Shown here one piece after another: positions 8,157-17,273 of a stretch of DNA of 64,000 nt (its first letter is position 1; each line of letters opens with the position of its first letter). Both the position numbers and the translations under genes were made by a program. Origin of the DNA: Anoxybacillus mongoliensis (GTDB lineage Bacteria; Bacillota; Bacilli; Bacillales; Anoxybacillaceae); NCBI RefSeq assembly GCF_014201515.1, contig NZ_JACHEQ010000007.1, positions 87,782 to 151,781 on the forward strand. Reading direction: 5' to 3'. The notes beneath the pieces are model-generated. The model did no database searches. It worked only from the letters and a program-made list of their open reading frames with translations, and was not told the origin of the DNA.

Positions 8157-9663
8157 AACTCACTTTTTCTTGTTCCCTCTCTTGTAAAAATGCGATAAAA
8201 CAATCGACCATTTGAGCATCCCATTGCGTTCCCCGACCTTCCAATAAAATCGAAATCGCTTTTTCTGCGTTCATCCCTTTTCGGTATGGACGATCAGATG
8301 TCATCGCATCAAACGCATCTGCCACCGCAATAATACGTCCAAATAGCGGAATGTCCTCCCCTTTTAAGCCATCTGGATATCCTTTCCCGTCTATTCGCTC
8401 ATGATGCGACCGAATACCAGGAAGCAAATCTTGCACTTCTTCAATCGGCTGTACTTGTCGAATAATATTTTCACCGAGTACCGGATGCTTTTTAATCCAT
8501 CCAAATTCATCATCAGTCAACTTTCCGTCTTTCAATAAGATGTGATCAGGAATACCGATTTTTCCGATATCATGCAAAATAGCAGAACGATATAAACGCG
8601 TAAGTTGCTCAACTGTCATCCCTAGCTTCTTACCAATTTCTACAGCATATACGGCAACGCGTTGCGAATGACCAGCTGTATATTCATCACGCGCATCGAG
8701 TGCCGTCGTCATAACGGAAATGAAACTATTTAATAATTGCTTATTTTTCTCATCCCGTTCAACGATCGCATCGACCATATGGTTGAAACCGCTTGTGAGC
8801 TCGGAAAATTCATCAATATAAACGTTATCGCACATTAGGTCATACTCTTTTCTTTGCACGCGGCTCATATACTGAAGCAAATCTTCAATGCTTCGTTCCA
8901 CATCTTCAGACAAGACACGGGCCGCAAATAAAGAGAACAAAATGGAGATGACTAATACGACAATCGTCCACGTCCAATAACCTGAAAACGTATTTTGCCC
9001 CTCCGCAAACAACTTCACCTCTGTCGCTAACACAAATAATAACACCGGGAAAATGCCAATAAATAATACGCTCAGTCCTATTTTTATTTTCATCGGTACA
9101 TACACAACGTTTGTTGCCCGAATTACTTCGTGAAACCCGTGCATTCTCCCGATTTGCATCATATCGCGAATAAGCGGACGCATCGTGCGTAACGTTAAAA
9201 AAAACTCAATCATCGCATGAAGCATGGCGATAAGCAATGCGCCAAATAGAGCATAAACAACATACATATACGGAATGCGCAACACATCGATAAAAATAAG
9301 TGAAACTGTCATCGCAACAGCTGGAATCGAAAGCCCTAAAAAATGTGGAAGCGCGATACGTCTTACCGTCAACAACGGAAAACGCTTCGCTTGGACAAGC
9401 GCCCAATAAAATTGTTCTTCCGTTACTTTCGTTTCAGAAAAAACGAGACGAATGGGGTGAATATCTTTTTGAAAGGCACGATATTCGATAAACAACATAA
9501 TACAAAAAGAAAAAAACTGAATAAGCAACAACATGAGTAAGTCTACTTGCCGAATGTTTAGCGCCATTACCATTAACGTGCTACCAACGCCGACAACCGC
9601 TAAAATCGAACCAATCGTGTAATTCATAAACAATTTCTTTAGCGTTTCTTCAAACATGCGCAT
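8155..9663 (-). CDS. membrane HD-GYP phosphodiesterase (predicted c-di-GMP hydrolase)
   Basis: 502-residue protein with about six N-terminal membrane segments (residues 15-250). A HAMP-like region follows (RVLSEDVERSIEDLLQYMSR), then a C-terminal HD-GYP domain. The domain has DARDEYTAGHSQRVA, the metal-binding HDIGKIGIPDHILLK, HH in IRSHHERIDGKGYPDG and the extended GYPDGLKG signature. HD-GYP enzymes hydrolyse cyclic di-GMP and related dinucleotides. The start is ambiguous: GGGAGGAGGG favours ATG at 9663, with ATG at 9669 or 9657 possible. Monocistronic, with its own terminator. The substrate and the signal read by the membrane part are not visible in the sequence. Confidence 0.9.
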   Translation of the reverse strand: MRMFEETLKKLFMNYTIGSILAVVGVGSTLMVMALNIRQVDLLMLLLIQFFSFCIMLFIEYRAFQKDIHPIRLVFSETKVTEEQFYWALVQAKRFPLLTVRRIALPHFLGLSIPAVAMTVSLIFIDVLRIPYMYVVYALFGALLIAMLHAMIEFFLTLRTMRPLIRDMMQIGRMHGFHEVIRATNVVYVPMKIKIGLSVLFIGIFPVLLFVLATEVKLFAEGQNTFSGYWTWTIVVLVISILFSLFAARVLSEDVERSIEDLLQYMSRVQRKEYDLMCDNVYIDEFSELTSGFNHMVDAIVERDEKNKQLLNSFISVMTTALDARDEYTAGHSQRVAVYAVEIGKKLGMTVEQLTRLYRSAILHDIGKIGIPDHILLKDGKLTDDEFGWIKKHPVLGENIIRQVQPIEEVQDLLPGIRSHHERIDGKGYPDGLKGEDIPLFGRIIAVADAFDAMTSDRPYRKGMNAEKAISILLEGRGTQWDAQMVDCFIAFLQEREQEKVS

Positions 9664-9774
9664 ACCCATCCCTCCTCCCTATTCTTTTTCATTATAACAA
9701 GAATGTGATAAATTACGAGACATACATTCCTTTACAATTCATTAATAAAAATTTCTAAAAAATCAAACATTGTA

Positions 9775-9826
9775 TTTACAAAGTCTACAAAAATATTAAA
9801 CGAGGTTAACATTGCCCTTCTATAAT
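9775..9826 (+). promoter_or_regulatory. Pho-box-like region and -10 element upstream of the pst genes
   Basis: Four TT(A/T/C)ACA-like hexamers occur in tandem: TTTACA at 9775, TCTACA at 9784, TTAAAC at 9796 and TTAACA at 9806. A TATAAT at 9821-9826 lies 9 bases after the last. PhoP of Bacillus binds such hexamers repeated about every 11 bases just upstream of the -10 of phosphate-starvation genes. No good -35 is present, which is expected for an activator-dependent promoter. Intervals of 9, 12 and 10 are imperfect, so this is a supported inference rather than a firm site. Confidence 0.55.
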
Positions 9827-9862
9827 AGGCGTTGTTGATATACAAACCTAGGAGGGAAAAAA

Positions 9863-11593
9863 ATGTCCGTGAAGAAAGTGCTCGCACATACGCTGATCGC
9901 ATCAGCTGTCCTCGCTTCTCCGCTTATTCCCGCGATCGAATGGAAAGCAGAAGCAAAGGCTGTTCAAAAACAAACTATCCAAAAAACAAACTGGAATGTA
10001 AACGGGACGGTAGTTTCTATTTCTGCGACGACTGTTTCTGGTGGAAACTGGATTGTATCTGCTCCTGAAATCGCCAAATTACTAGGAGCTACATATTCTC
10101 ACAACAAAAAAACAAAAATGTACACGCTAACGAAAAAAGGGACGGTTGTTCAAGTAAAGGCAAATGACAAAGTTGCCGTCATTAATGGTAAAAAAGTAAC
10201 GATGAACGTAGCACCTAAAACGGTAAACAACGTCTTATACGTTCCAGCTGTGACGATCGTTCAAGCGTTCGGGGGACAGTTACAAACAAATGCTAGCCCT
10301 ATTCTTCTCTCTACAAATGGCAATGTGCAAACAAAAAAAGTAGCCGTTTCAGTTAATGGACAAGCAACTCAGTTAAACGCTATAGCTATGGGACAAAAAA
10401 CGCTTTATTCTCTCTCTGATATTGCAAAAGCGTTCGATGTTGCAATGAATGTCGATGGAAAAACAAAAACAATTACATTAAATGGAAAAGGCAAAAAGGC
10501 TACTTTCCTTCTTCAGCAACAAGGTTCGTCCGTAGTTAAAGTAAACGGCAACTTTTATGCTGACTTGCACGGTGTCGTAACGAAATTAGGTGGCGAAATC
10601 GAGCACGGAAGTTTATTATTTATCGCAACAAACGGATTTTTAAAAGGAACAAACTTTAATCCTCAATGGTTAAGCAACGAATACGTGATCGTCACAAATG
10701 AAAACGATGAACCTGTGTCAAAAATTGTACATGTTCCATCTCGCAAAGCCATCGCAACGATCGCAAGTGGAGATCTTGCATTATCACCAGATAAGAAAAA
10801 AGGTGCATATGTAGACGATAACGGTCAATTATTCATTGTTGACCTAACAACAAAGAAAGCGATGCCTGTCGGTACAGATGATGATATAAAAGTAGAACTG
10901 ACATGGTCACCAGATGGCTCAACGATTTATTTCTTTAAAGGAAGTAGCAGTGATATTATCGCTTCTATAAATGCTCAAACAGGTGCGATAACAGAAATCG
11001 TCAACGATAAAGTGAAATATAAATCTGACCTTCGTCTATCGGATGACGGAAAAAAAATTATATACACAGCCGCAAAAGAAGCAAAGGCAAACTATACTGA
11101 TGACTCGAAAACAGAGATTGATACAATCGATACAACAGGCACAGAACCACAATTATATGTTGTTGATTTAACAACAGCGGATAAAAAACCAACAGCTGTA
11201 ACAACAGATACAAATAATAAAACATTCTCGTCCTTCGCTGGAGATACGATTGTTTATTTAAGTGCTAATCCAGACGATGAAAACACGCTTCCTGTATTAA
11301 AAGCCATTGTTGCGGGCACAGAACAAAACATGGCAACAAACATGAACATTACTTACGTTGCAACAAAAGGAAATACCGTATTTGTGTTAGTGGAAGAGAA
11401 AAACGGATCTTATTCCATTTATCGTGCTACAGCACCACAAGCACAATGGACTCGCATTTTTAATACAAAAACAACAATAACATCTATTTCTCCTTCTCCA
11501 TTCGGTAATGACATCGCCGTAACTATTCCAACAGATGAAGGAGAAAAAGTTGCGGTTATTATGAACAATCGATTAATTGATATTACAAAATAA
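9863..11593 (+). CDS. secreted copper-amine-oxidase-N-domain and beta-propeller protein
   Basis: 576-residue exported protein starting at ATG 9863 after AGGAGGGAAAAAA. An N-terminal signal peptide (about residues 1-33, ending near AEAKA) is followed by two segments of the copper amine oxidase N-terminal domain type (YTLTKKGTVVQVKANDK...VNGKKVTM...LYVPAVTIVQAFGG, residues about 75-140, and again at 155-205). These are probable cell-surface or adhesion modules, not amine oxidases. From about residue 290 come repeated beta-propeller-like blades of TolB/WD40 type (LSPDKKKGAYVDDNGQLFIVD, WSPDGSTIYFF). It precedes pstS by 12 bases and shares the Pho-box-like promoter, so it is probably a phosphate-starvation protein. 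Its function is unknown, and it is not a standard member of pst operons. Confidence 0.8.
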   Translation: MSVKKVLAHTLIASAVLASPLIPAIEWKAEAKAVQKQTIQKTNWNVNGTVVSISATTVSGGNWIVSAPEIAKLLGATYSHNKKTKMYTLTKKGTVVQVKANDKVAVINGKKVTMNVAPKTVNNVLYVPAVTIVQAFGGQLQTNASPILLSTNGNVQTKKVAVSVNGQATQLNAIAMGQKTLYSLSDIAKAFDVAMNVDGKTKTITLNGKGKKATFLLQQQGSSVVKVNGNFYADLHGVVTKLGGEIEHGSLLFIATNGFLKGTNFNPQWLSNEYVIVTNENDEPVSKIVHVPSRKAIATIASGDLALSPDKKKGAYVDDNGQLFIVDLTTKKAMPVGTDDDIKVELTWSPDGSTIYFFKGSSSDIIASINAQTGAITEIVNDKVKYKSDLRLSDDGKKIIYTAAKEAKANYTDDSKTEIDTIDTTGTEPQLYVVDLTTADKKPTAVTTDTNNKTFSSFAGDTIVYLSANPDDENTLPVLKAIVAGTEQNMATNMNITYVATKGNTVFVLVEEKNGSYSIYRATAPQAQWTRIFNTKTTITSISPSPFGNDIAVTIPTDEGEKVAVIMNNRLIDITK

Positions 11594-11614
11594 ATTTTGT
11601 AAGAGGTGAAAATC

Positions 11615-12487
11615 ATGAATTTAAAATCTTTTATTAAAAAGTTCTCTCTTGTCGCATTATCTTCTAGCTTATTATTCGGCTCTTCGCTTACAGTAACAGA
11701 AAAAACAGAAGCTGCTCAACAAAAGGGGAAAATTGTCGTCGCTGGCTCGTCGGCATTACTTCCATTAACCCAACAAGCAGCGAAAGAATTTAAAAAGGCA
11801 AATCCAAAAGTAGCAATCTCTGTATCCGGTACATCATCTATCGTTGGACCACAATCTGTTTCAAAAGGTTCAGCAACAATCGGTGCTTGTGACTGGGATG
11901 CAACGAAACCTGTACCTGGCTTTAGTGCATTTCAAGGTTTAAACGCCTACCCGATTGCGGTTATTCCATTTGCAACGATCGTTCATAAAGACAACCCTGT
12001 AAAAAATTTAACAACGAAACAATTACAAGATATTTTCGCAGGAAAAATTAAAAACTGGAAAGAAGTTGGCGGAAAAGATGAACCAATTATTGTCGTCAAC
12101 CGCGCACACGGTTCAGGGACGCGTGTAAACTATCAAATGAAAGCATTAAAAGGCTCTTCATTTATGACACAAGGTGAAAACTATAAAGAAGTATCTTCAA
12201 ACGGAAACATGATTAAAGCGGTGGAAACGACACCAAATGCCATTGGATACACAGACCTTGCGTACATTAAAGGAAACATTAAAGCGGTAGCATACAACGG
12301 TGTAGAGGCAACAGTAACAAACGTGATTAACGGTAAATACCCTGTTTGGGGCTATGGCTACTTGTTAACAAAAGGACCTGCTACTGGAGCAAATAAAGCA
12401 TTTATCGACTTTATCCAAAGCAAAAAGTTCCAACAAGGTTCGTTGAAAAAATTAAAATTTATCCCAATTACAGCAATGAAAAAATAA
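11615..12487 (+). CDS. pstS: phosphate-binding protein PstS
   Basis: 290-residue periplasmic-binding-protein-type receptor for phosphate, feeding the PstCA permease. Start ATG 11615 follows AAGAGGTGAAAATC. The mature part begins KIVVAGSSALLPLTQQAA and has the phosphate-loop features GTSSIVGPQSVSKGSATIGACD and NRAHGSGTRVNYQ, plus the LTTKQLQDIFAGKIKNWKEV segment common to PstS. The leader (SLLFGSSLTVTEKTEAAQQ) has no cysteine, so the usual Gram-positive lipobox is absent. The protein is predicted to be cut by signal peptidase I after TEAA and released or retained in some other way. It lies between the beta-propeller gene and pstC, with a hairpin after it. Confidence 0.93.
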   Translation: MNLKSFIKKFSLVALSSSLLFGSSLTVTEKTEAAQQKGKIVVAGSSALLPLTQQAAKEFKKANPKVAISVSGTSSIVGPQSVSKGSATIGACDWDATKPVPGFSAFQGLNAYPIAVIPFATIVHKDNPVKNLTTKQLQDIFAGKIKNWKEVGGKDEPIIVVNRAHGSGTRVNYQMKALKGSSFMTQGENYKEVSSNGNMIKAVETTPNAIGYTDLAYIKGNIKAVAYNGVEATVTNVINGKYPVWGYGYLLTKGPATGANKAFIDFIQSKKFQQGSLKKLKFIPITAMKK

Positions 12488-12495
12488 CATATTTG

Positions 12496-12522
12496 CAGCC
12501 TCCTTATGAGGAGGCTGTCTTT
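12496..12522 (+). terminator. hairpin between pstS and pstC (partial terminator)
   Basis: CAGCCTCCT and AGGAGGCTG form a perfect 9-bp stem with loop TATG, followed by the weak T-run TCTTTTAT. Being inside the operon, it would let some transcripts stop after pstS and so favour the binding protein over the permease, and it could stabilise the pstS mRNA end. This effect is inferred. Confidence 0.7.
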
Positions 12523-12549
12523 TATATGATAAACGAGGAGGAAACAAAT

Positions 12550-13470
12550 ATGGCGTTACCTGCCGAACATGTTCGCATCCAACATGAACAAACGAAAACA
12601 AAACAATGGCGCATCAAATATATGAAAAATAACGCCTTTCGCTACGCTTGTTTAGCCAGTGCACTATCTTTAGGTGTTGCTCTTTTTTCGATCGTCGTTT
12701 TTATTAGTCAAACGGGGTTTCTCGTGTTTAAAGACGTCTCATGGAAAGAGTTCTTTTTTTCCGCCACGTGGGAGCCGTTTGAAGAAAAATATGGGGCAGC
12801 TGTTTTTATTGCCGGGACGTTATATTTAACATTTTTAACATTGATCATGTGCACGCCAATTGCTTTAGCTATTGCTATTTTTGTTGCCGAGATGGCACCA
12901 AATTGGCTAAAAAATGTTATGCGTCCAATGTTGGATTTACTCGTCGGCATTCCTTCCATCGTATATGGGTTCTTAGGTTTAACGATCTTAATTCCATTCA
13001 TTCGCGAAACGACGGGCACGCTTGTTGGCGATGGTTTCTTGGCTGCTGCTCTCGTATTGACGATGATGGTTTTACCGACTGTCACTCGCATTAGCGATGA
13101 CGCCATTTGCGCGGTGCCACAACACTTGCGTGAAGCAGGCTATGCACTTGGAAGCACAAAACTTCAAGTAATTACACGTATCGTTCTTCCTGCCGCCCGT
13201 CCAGGCATTTTAACAGCAATTATTTTAGGTATGACACGAGCAATCGGTGAAACGATGGCTGTTGTGATGGTGATTGGAAATACTGCACAGTTCGGTTGGG
13301 ATCTACTTACACCAACATCGGTATTAACGAGCAACATCGTGATGCAAATTACAAACGTTCAATTTGATTCCACATGGAACTATGCATTATATATGATGGC
13401 GTTTTTATTGTTGTTTATTTCTCTTGTATTAATTATCATTATTCGTCAACTTCGTCCAAAGGGAGAGTAA
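12550..13470 (+). CDS. pstC: phosphate ABC transporter permease PstC
   Basis: 306-residue integral membrane protein starting at ATG 12550 after GAGGAGGAAACAA. It has about six membrane segments and the ABC-permease EAA loop (LREAGYALGSTKLQVITRIVLPAARPGILTAI region, near residue 195). PstC and PstA form the membrane channel for high-affinity phosphate uptake. It is encoded directly upstream of pstA with a one-base gap. No PstB ATPase gene follows, so the ATPase must be encoded elsewhere. Confidence 0.93.
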   Translation: MALPAEHVRIQHEQTKTKQWRIKYMKNNAFRYACLASALSLGVALFSIVVFISQTGFLVFKDVSWKEFFFSATWEPFEEKYGAAVFIAGTLYLTFLTLIMCTPIALAIAIFVAEMAPNWLKNVMRPMLDLLVGIPSIVYGFLGLTILIPFIRETTGTLVGDGFLAAALVLTMMVLPTVTRISDDAICAVPQHLREAGYALGSTKLQVITRIVLPAARPGILTAIILGMTRAIGETMAVVMVIGNTAQFGWDLLTPTSVLTSNIVMQITNVQFDSTWNYALYMMAFLLLFISLVLIIIIRQLRPKGE

Positions 13471-13471
13471 C

Positions 13472-14386
13472 ATGATGAGAGAGTCATTGTTTCATAGTCA
13501 TCGTAAAGCAATCGCAAGCGCCATTTACACAAATCGCTTGTTTCATATTTTCGTCGGCATAATTACAGTATCAACATTTATTTTAATTATCGGATTGCTG
13601 TACACAATCTTAGGGAAAGGACTGCCGAAACTATCGCTTGATTTTTTATTCACATTACCGAATGAATTGGAGGCTGGCGGCGGTGTCGGACCATTTTTAT
13701 TCAATTCTTTTTACGTTCTTATTTTATCTCTCATCCTTTCACTGCCTATTGGCATTGGAGCCGGCATTTTTCTCGCAGAATATGCGCCAAACAATCGCTT
13801 TACAGAGTTTGTACGCACATCGGTTGAAAGTTTAGCATCTGTTCCTTCGATCGTTTTCGGTTTGTTCGGCTATGTATTGTTTGTCGAATATGTCGGTATT
13901 GGCTTGACGATCATCGGTGCTGCAGTGACACTCGCTTTATTAAATTTACCTGTGCTAGCCCGCGTCACAGAAGAAGCTATCCAAGCCGTGCCGCAAGACA
14001 TTCGAGAAGCATCTCTCGCTCTTGGGGCGACAAAGTCGCAAACAATATTAAAAGTTGTCCTTCCTGCTGCGCTAAACGGAATTTTAACGGGTATTAGCCT
14101 CGTTGCATGTCGTGCATTTGGTGAATCTGCCATCATTATTTTAGCAGGGGGAACATCGACATCTGGCTTTATGTGGGATTTCAACTTGTTATCGCAAGGT
14201 GGTACACTTCCTGTTCACTTATGGTACGTACAATCCGAAGCACTCGTACCAGATGCAACAGAAATCGCTCAAAAATCTGCAGCTATTCTTGTTCTCATCG
14301 TATTAATCATTAGCTTTACTGTTCGCTTCCCACTTTGGATTCAAGCGCTAATTACAAAAATAAAAGCAACCCCTCGCAAAAGTTAA
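13472..14386 (+). CDS. pstA: phosphate ABC transporter permease PstA
   Basis: 304-residue integral membrane protein, partner of PstC. The start is ATG 13472 or the next codon, also ATG, behind AAGGGAGAGTAAC. About six membrane segments are present, with the EAA-type loop IREASLALGATKSQTILKVV near residue 175 and the family segment GGGVGPFLFNSFY near residue 68. It is the last gene of the operon; its stop codon lies within the loop of the terminator. The pstB and phoU genes that usually follow are absent, and the next genes (qox) are on the other strand. Confidence 0.93.
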   Translation: MMRESLFHSHRKAIASAIYTNRLFHIFVGIITVSTFILIIGLLYTILGKGLPKLSLDFLFTLPNELEAGGGVGPFLFNSFYVLILSLILSLPIGIGAGIFLAEYAPNNRFTEFVRTSVESLASVPSIVFGLFGYVLFVEYVGIGLTIIGAAVTLALLNLPVLARVTEEAIQAVPQDIREASLALGATKSQTILKVVLPAALNGILTGISLVACRAFGESAIIILAGGTSTSGFMWDFNLLSQGGTLPVHLWYVQSEALVPDATEIAQKSAAILVLIVLIISFTVRFPLWIQALITKIKATPRKS

Positions 14387-14398
14387 GCGAGGGGTTTT
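14370..14398 (+). terminator. terminator of the pst operon
   Basis: CCCCTCGC and GCGAGGGG pair perfectly (8 bp) around a 9-base loop that contains the pstA stop, followed by TTTTAT. Confidence 0.85.
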
Positions 14399-14401
14399 AT
14401 G

Positions 14402-14701
14402 TTAATGCGCGGCATGTCCGGATGTTAATACCCAAATCGACCCTGCGACAATGACGATCGCGACAAACACCGCATAAGCCATATTAATGACGTTTGTTTT
14501 TCCGTCTTCTCCTTCTGTCACATGCATGAACATAAATAGTTGCAATCCAGCTTGAATGATGGCCAGTGAACCGATAATCCACATAACAATTGTATACGAT
14601 ACGTTCATTTTCAACGCCACAAATACGGCAACGAATGTTAAAATGAGCGAAAATAAAAATCCAACAACGTGGCTAACGGGATATTTGCTTTTATGCTCCA
14701 T
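14402..14701 (-). CDS. qoxD: cytochrome aa3 quinol oxidase subunit IV
   Basis: 99-residue membrane protein with three hydrophobic segments and the subunit IV signature IIQAGLQLFMFMHVTEGEDG. This small subunit helps assemble or stabilise the copper site of the heme-copper terminal oxidase. It is the last gene of qoxABCD, starting one base outside the qoxC stop codon. It could also be annotated as cytochrome c oxidase subunit IV, but the QoxA subunit encoded upstream lacks the CuA site, which decides for quinol oxidase. Confidence 0.88.
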   Translation of the reverse strand: MEHKSKYPVSHVVGFLFSLILTFVAVFVALKMNVSYTIVMWIIGSLAIIQAGLQLFMFMHVTEGEDGKTNVINMAYAVFVAIVIVAGSIWVLTSGHAAH

Positions 14702-15307
14702 TTACCCCACCATCCCTTTTAAATACACAAATGTGAAAATGAAAATCCAGACGACATCAAGGAAATGCCAGTATAAACTAATGATAAACATTTTTCTTGC
14801 AGTAACTGGCGTCAAACCGCGTTGAAGAAGCTGAATAATGAGCATTATCGCCCAAATGATTCCAAACGTCACGTGCGCACCGTGCGTACCAAGCAACACG
14901 AAAAAGCTCGATAAAAACGCGCTCGTTTGCATCGTTGCCCCTTCATGAACGTAATGAATAAACTCACGAATTTCCATAAATAAAAAGCCCGCCCCTAACA
15001 AAAGGGTAATGACAAACCAAACGAGCAGTTGCTTCATATTACGTTGTCGCATGAAAAACACTGCCAAACCGCATGTAAAGCTACTTGTCAACAACAACAA
15101 CGTTTCAATGAGCACGTCATTCAGTTTAAAAATGTCGCTGGGCGTTGGACCACCGGCATAGCGGTGACCTAACACGCCATAGACGGCAAACAACGTCGCA
15201 AATAGCACAATTTCTGCTCCAATAAAAATCCAAAAACCTAAAATATTTAATCGATTTTGTTCCGTTTGATATTCAAGTGGAAGCGAATGATTGACGTTAG
15301 CCGACAT
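14702..15307 (-). CDS. qoxC: cytochrome aa3 quinol oxidase subunit III
   Basis: 201-residue membrane protein with five hydrophobic segments, beginning after a short polar N-terminus with LNILGFWIFIGAEIVLFATL. The C-terminal FIISLYWHFLDVVWIFIFTF segment is the subunit III signature (YWHFVDVVWxxxF). Subunit III stabilises the catalytic subunit of heme-copper oxidases. The gene overlaps the end of qoxB by 11 bases, so translation is coupled. Confidence 0.92.
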   Translation of the reverse strand: MSANVNHSLPLEYQTEQNRLNILGFWIFIGAEIVLFATLFAVYGVLGHRYAGGPTPSDIFKLNDVLIETLLLLTSSFTCGLAVFFMRQRNMKQLLVWFVITLLLGAGFLFMEIREFIHYVHEGATMQTSAFLSSFFVLLGTHGAHVTFGIIWAIMLIIQLLQRGLTPVTARKMFIISLYWHFLDVVWIFIFTFVYLKGMVG

Positions 15308-17273
15308 GGTTTTCCGTCCCCCCTTCTACTGTTCTCCACGTACGCTCTGTTTCCTTAATTTCATCGACGCTTACGTAATAGCCGTCATTGTAATCGAACG
15401 AACGGATAATAAGCCCAACGACAATCCCAATTGCCGCAACAGCTGCCGCGATATGTGCTTCAAAGACGAGGAAGAAACCTGTAATTCCAAACACAACCGC
15501 CATATAAAACGGCAATCCGGAGTTGCTTGGCATATGAATTTTCTTGATGTCGCTTTCTTTTAATGTAAGCTTTTCTCCACGCTTTTTCATATGCCAAAAC
15601 GCATCTAGTTGTTTTACTTCTGGAACGACTGCAAAATTATAAAACTGTACTGGCGACGCCGTCATCCATTCAAGCGTACGTGCATCCCATGGATCGTGGG
15701 ACACATTGCGCTTCGCATAACGGAAGCTCCAGTAAATGTTATAACAAAATACCGCAAAGCCGACTGCTAAAATAATCGAGCCGATCGCAGATACAAGGAA
15801 AAGCGGCGCAAAGCCGGATTCTGCTGAATACGTATAAGCGCGACGAACAGCTCCTTTTAAACCGAGGAAAAACATCGGCATAAACGTCACGTTAAATCCG
15901 ATTGTAAATAGCCAAAAATGATATTTGCCAAGCTTTTCATTTAGCATAAAGCCAAACATTTTTGGCCACCAATAATACAATCCTGCAAATACCGCAAAAA
16001 CAACACCTGGAATTAATACGTAATGGAAGTGAGCGACTAAAAATAACGTGTTATGGTATTGAAAGTCCGCCGCTGCCATCGCCAACATGACACCGGTCAC
16101 TCCACCAATGACAAAGTTTGGCACGAAGGCAAGCGCCCATAACATCGCTGTTGTAAATTGAATGCGTCCTTTTCGCATCGTAAATAGCCAGTTGAAAATT
16201 TTCACTCCGGTCGGAACGGCAATTAACATCGTTGTAATCGAGAAAAACGAGTTTACCGCAGGTCCTGCATCCATCGTGTAAAAATGGTGCACCCATACGA
16301 TCATACTTAAAAATGCAATACCAACAATAGAAATGACCATCGATGTATATCCGAACAACGTCTTCCGTGAAAACGTTGCAATGACTTCAGAGAAAATCCC
16401 GAATGCTGGCAAAATAACGATATACACTTCTGGGTGACCCCAAAGCCAGAACAAGTTTGCCCAAAGCATGTCGCTTCCACCTGAAGAAAGCGTAAAGAAA
16501 TGCGTTCCGTACAAGCGATCAAACGTCATTAACGCTAACGCAACGGTGAAAATCGGAAACGCCGCAACGATAATAATCGACGTAATGAACGTCGTCCATG
16601 TAAACATTGGCATTTTCATTAACGTCATGCCAGGTGCACGCATTTTTAAAATCGTAACGATAAAGTTAATACCGGTCATTAGCGTCCCAAGACCAGCAAT
16701 TTGCAATGCAATCGCATAATAGTTGTTTCCAATACCTGGGCTGAATTCCTTTCCTGCCAGTGGGAAGTACGATGTCCACCCTGCATCTGGCGAGCCTCCA
16801 ACAACGAATGAGATGTTAAATAACATCGCCCCACTAAAAAATAGCCAAAAGCTAAGTGCGTTCAATTGCGGAAACGCCACATCGCGCGCCCCGATTTGCA
16901 AAGGGACAACAACGTTCATTAAACCGATCAAAAATGGCATCGCCATAAACAAAATCATAATCACGCCATGCGTTGTAAAAATTTCGTTGTAATGCTGCGC
17001 ATCTAAAAAGCTCATTTCTGGTCGAGCCGTTTGCGCCTTCATTAATAAGCCGTCCATGCCACCGCGGAAAAACATCAGTACACCAGATAAAATGTACATA
17101 ATCCCGATCTTTTTATGGTCGACGGTCGTTAGCCATTCGCGCCATAGCCAACCCCATTTTTTAAAGTACGTTAATCCAACAACAATCGCAACAACAGTTA
17201 GTACGATTGCAATTTGTGAACCGACAAGAAGCGGGTCTCCCCCAACAAGCATTTCATTCCACTTAATGCCCAT
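15297..17273 (-). CDS. qoxB: cytochrome aa3 quinol oxidase subunit I (catalytic)
   Basis: 658-residue catalytic subunit of a heme-copper oxidase, with 14-15 predicted membrane segments. Visible hallmarks are the heme-ligand context FTTHGVIMILFMAMP, the CuB-His/Tyr cross-link motif WLWGHPEVYIVILP, the HH pair in VWVHHFYTMD, and the heme ligands in VAHFHYVLIPG. The enzyme reduces oxygen to water and pumps protons. Start ATG 17273 follows GGAGGTGAACATC and overlaps the end of qoxA by 11 bases; the upstream in-frame ATG at 17294 lies before that site. Confidence 0.95.
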   Translation of the reverse strand: MGIKWNEMLVGGDPLLVGSQIAIVLTVVAIVVGLTYFKKWGWLWREWLTTVDHKKIGIMYILSGVLMFFRGGMDGLLMKAQTARPEMSFLDAQHYNEIFTTHGVIMILFMAMPFLIGLMNVVVPLQIGARDVAFPQLNALSFWLFFSGAMLFNISFVVGGSPDAGWTSYFPLAGKEFSPGIGNNYYAIALQIAGLGTLMTGINFIVTILKMRAPGMTLMKMPMFTWTTFITSIIIVAAFPIFTVALALMTFDRLYGTHFFTLSSGGSDMLWANLFWLWGHPEVYIVILPAFGIFSEVIATFSRKTLFGYTSMVISIVGIAFLSMIVWVHHFYTMDAGPAVNSFFSITTMLIAVPTGVKIFNWLFTMRKGRIQFTTAMLWALAFVPNFVIGGVTGVMLAMAAADFQYHNTLFLVAHFHYVLIPGVVFAVFAGLYYWWPKMFGFMLNEKLGKYHFWLFTIGFNVTFMPMFFLGLKGAVRRAYTYSAESGFAPLFLVSAIGSIILAVGFAVFCYNIYWSFRYAKRNVSHDPWDARTLEWMTASPVQFYNFAVVPEVKQLDAFWHMKKRGEKLTLKESDIKKIHMPSNSGLPFYMAVVFGITGFFLVFEAHIAAAVAAIGIVVGLIIRSFDYNDGYYVSVDEIKETERTWRTVEGGTENHVG

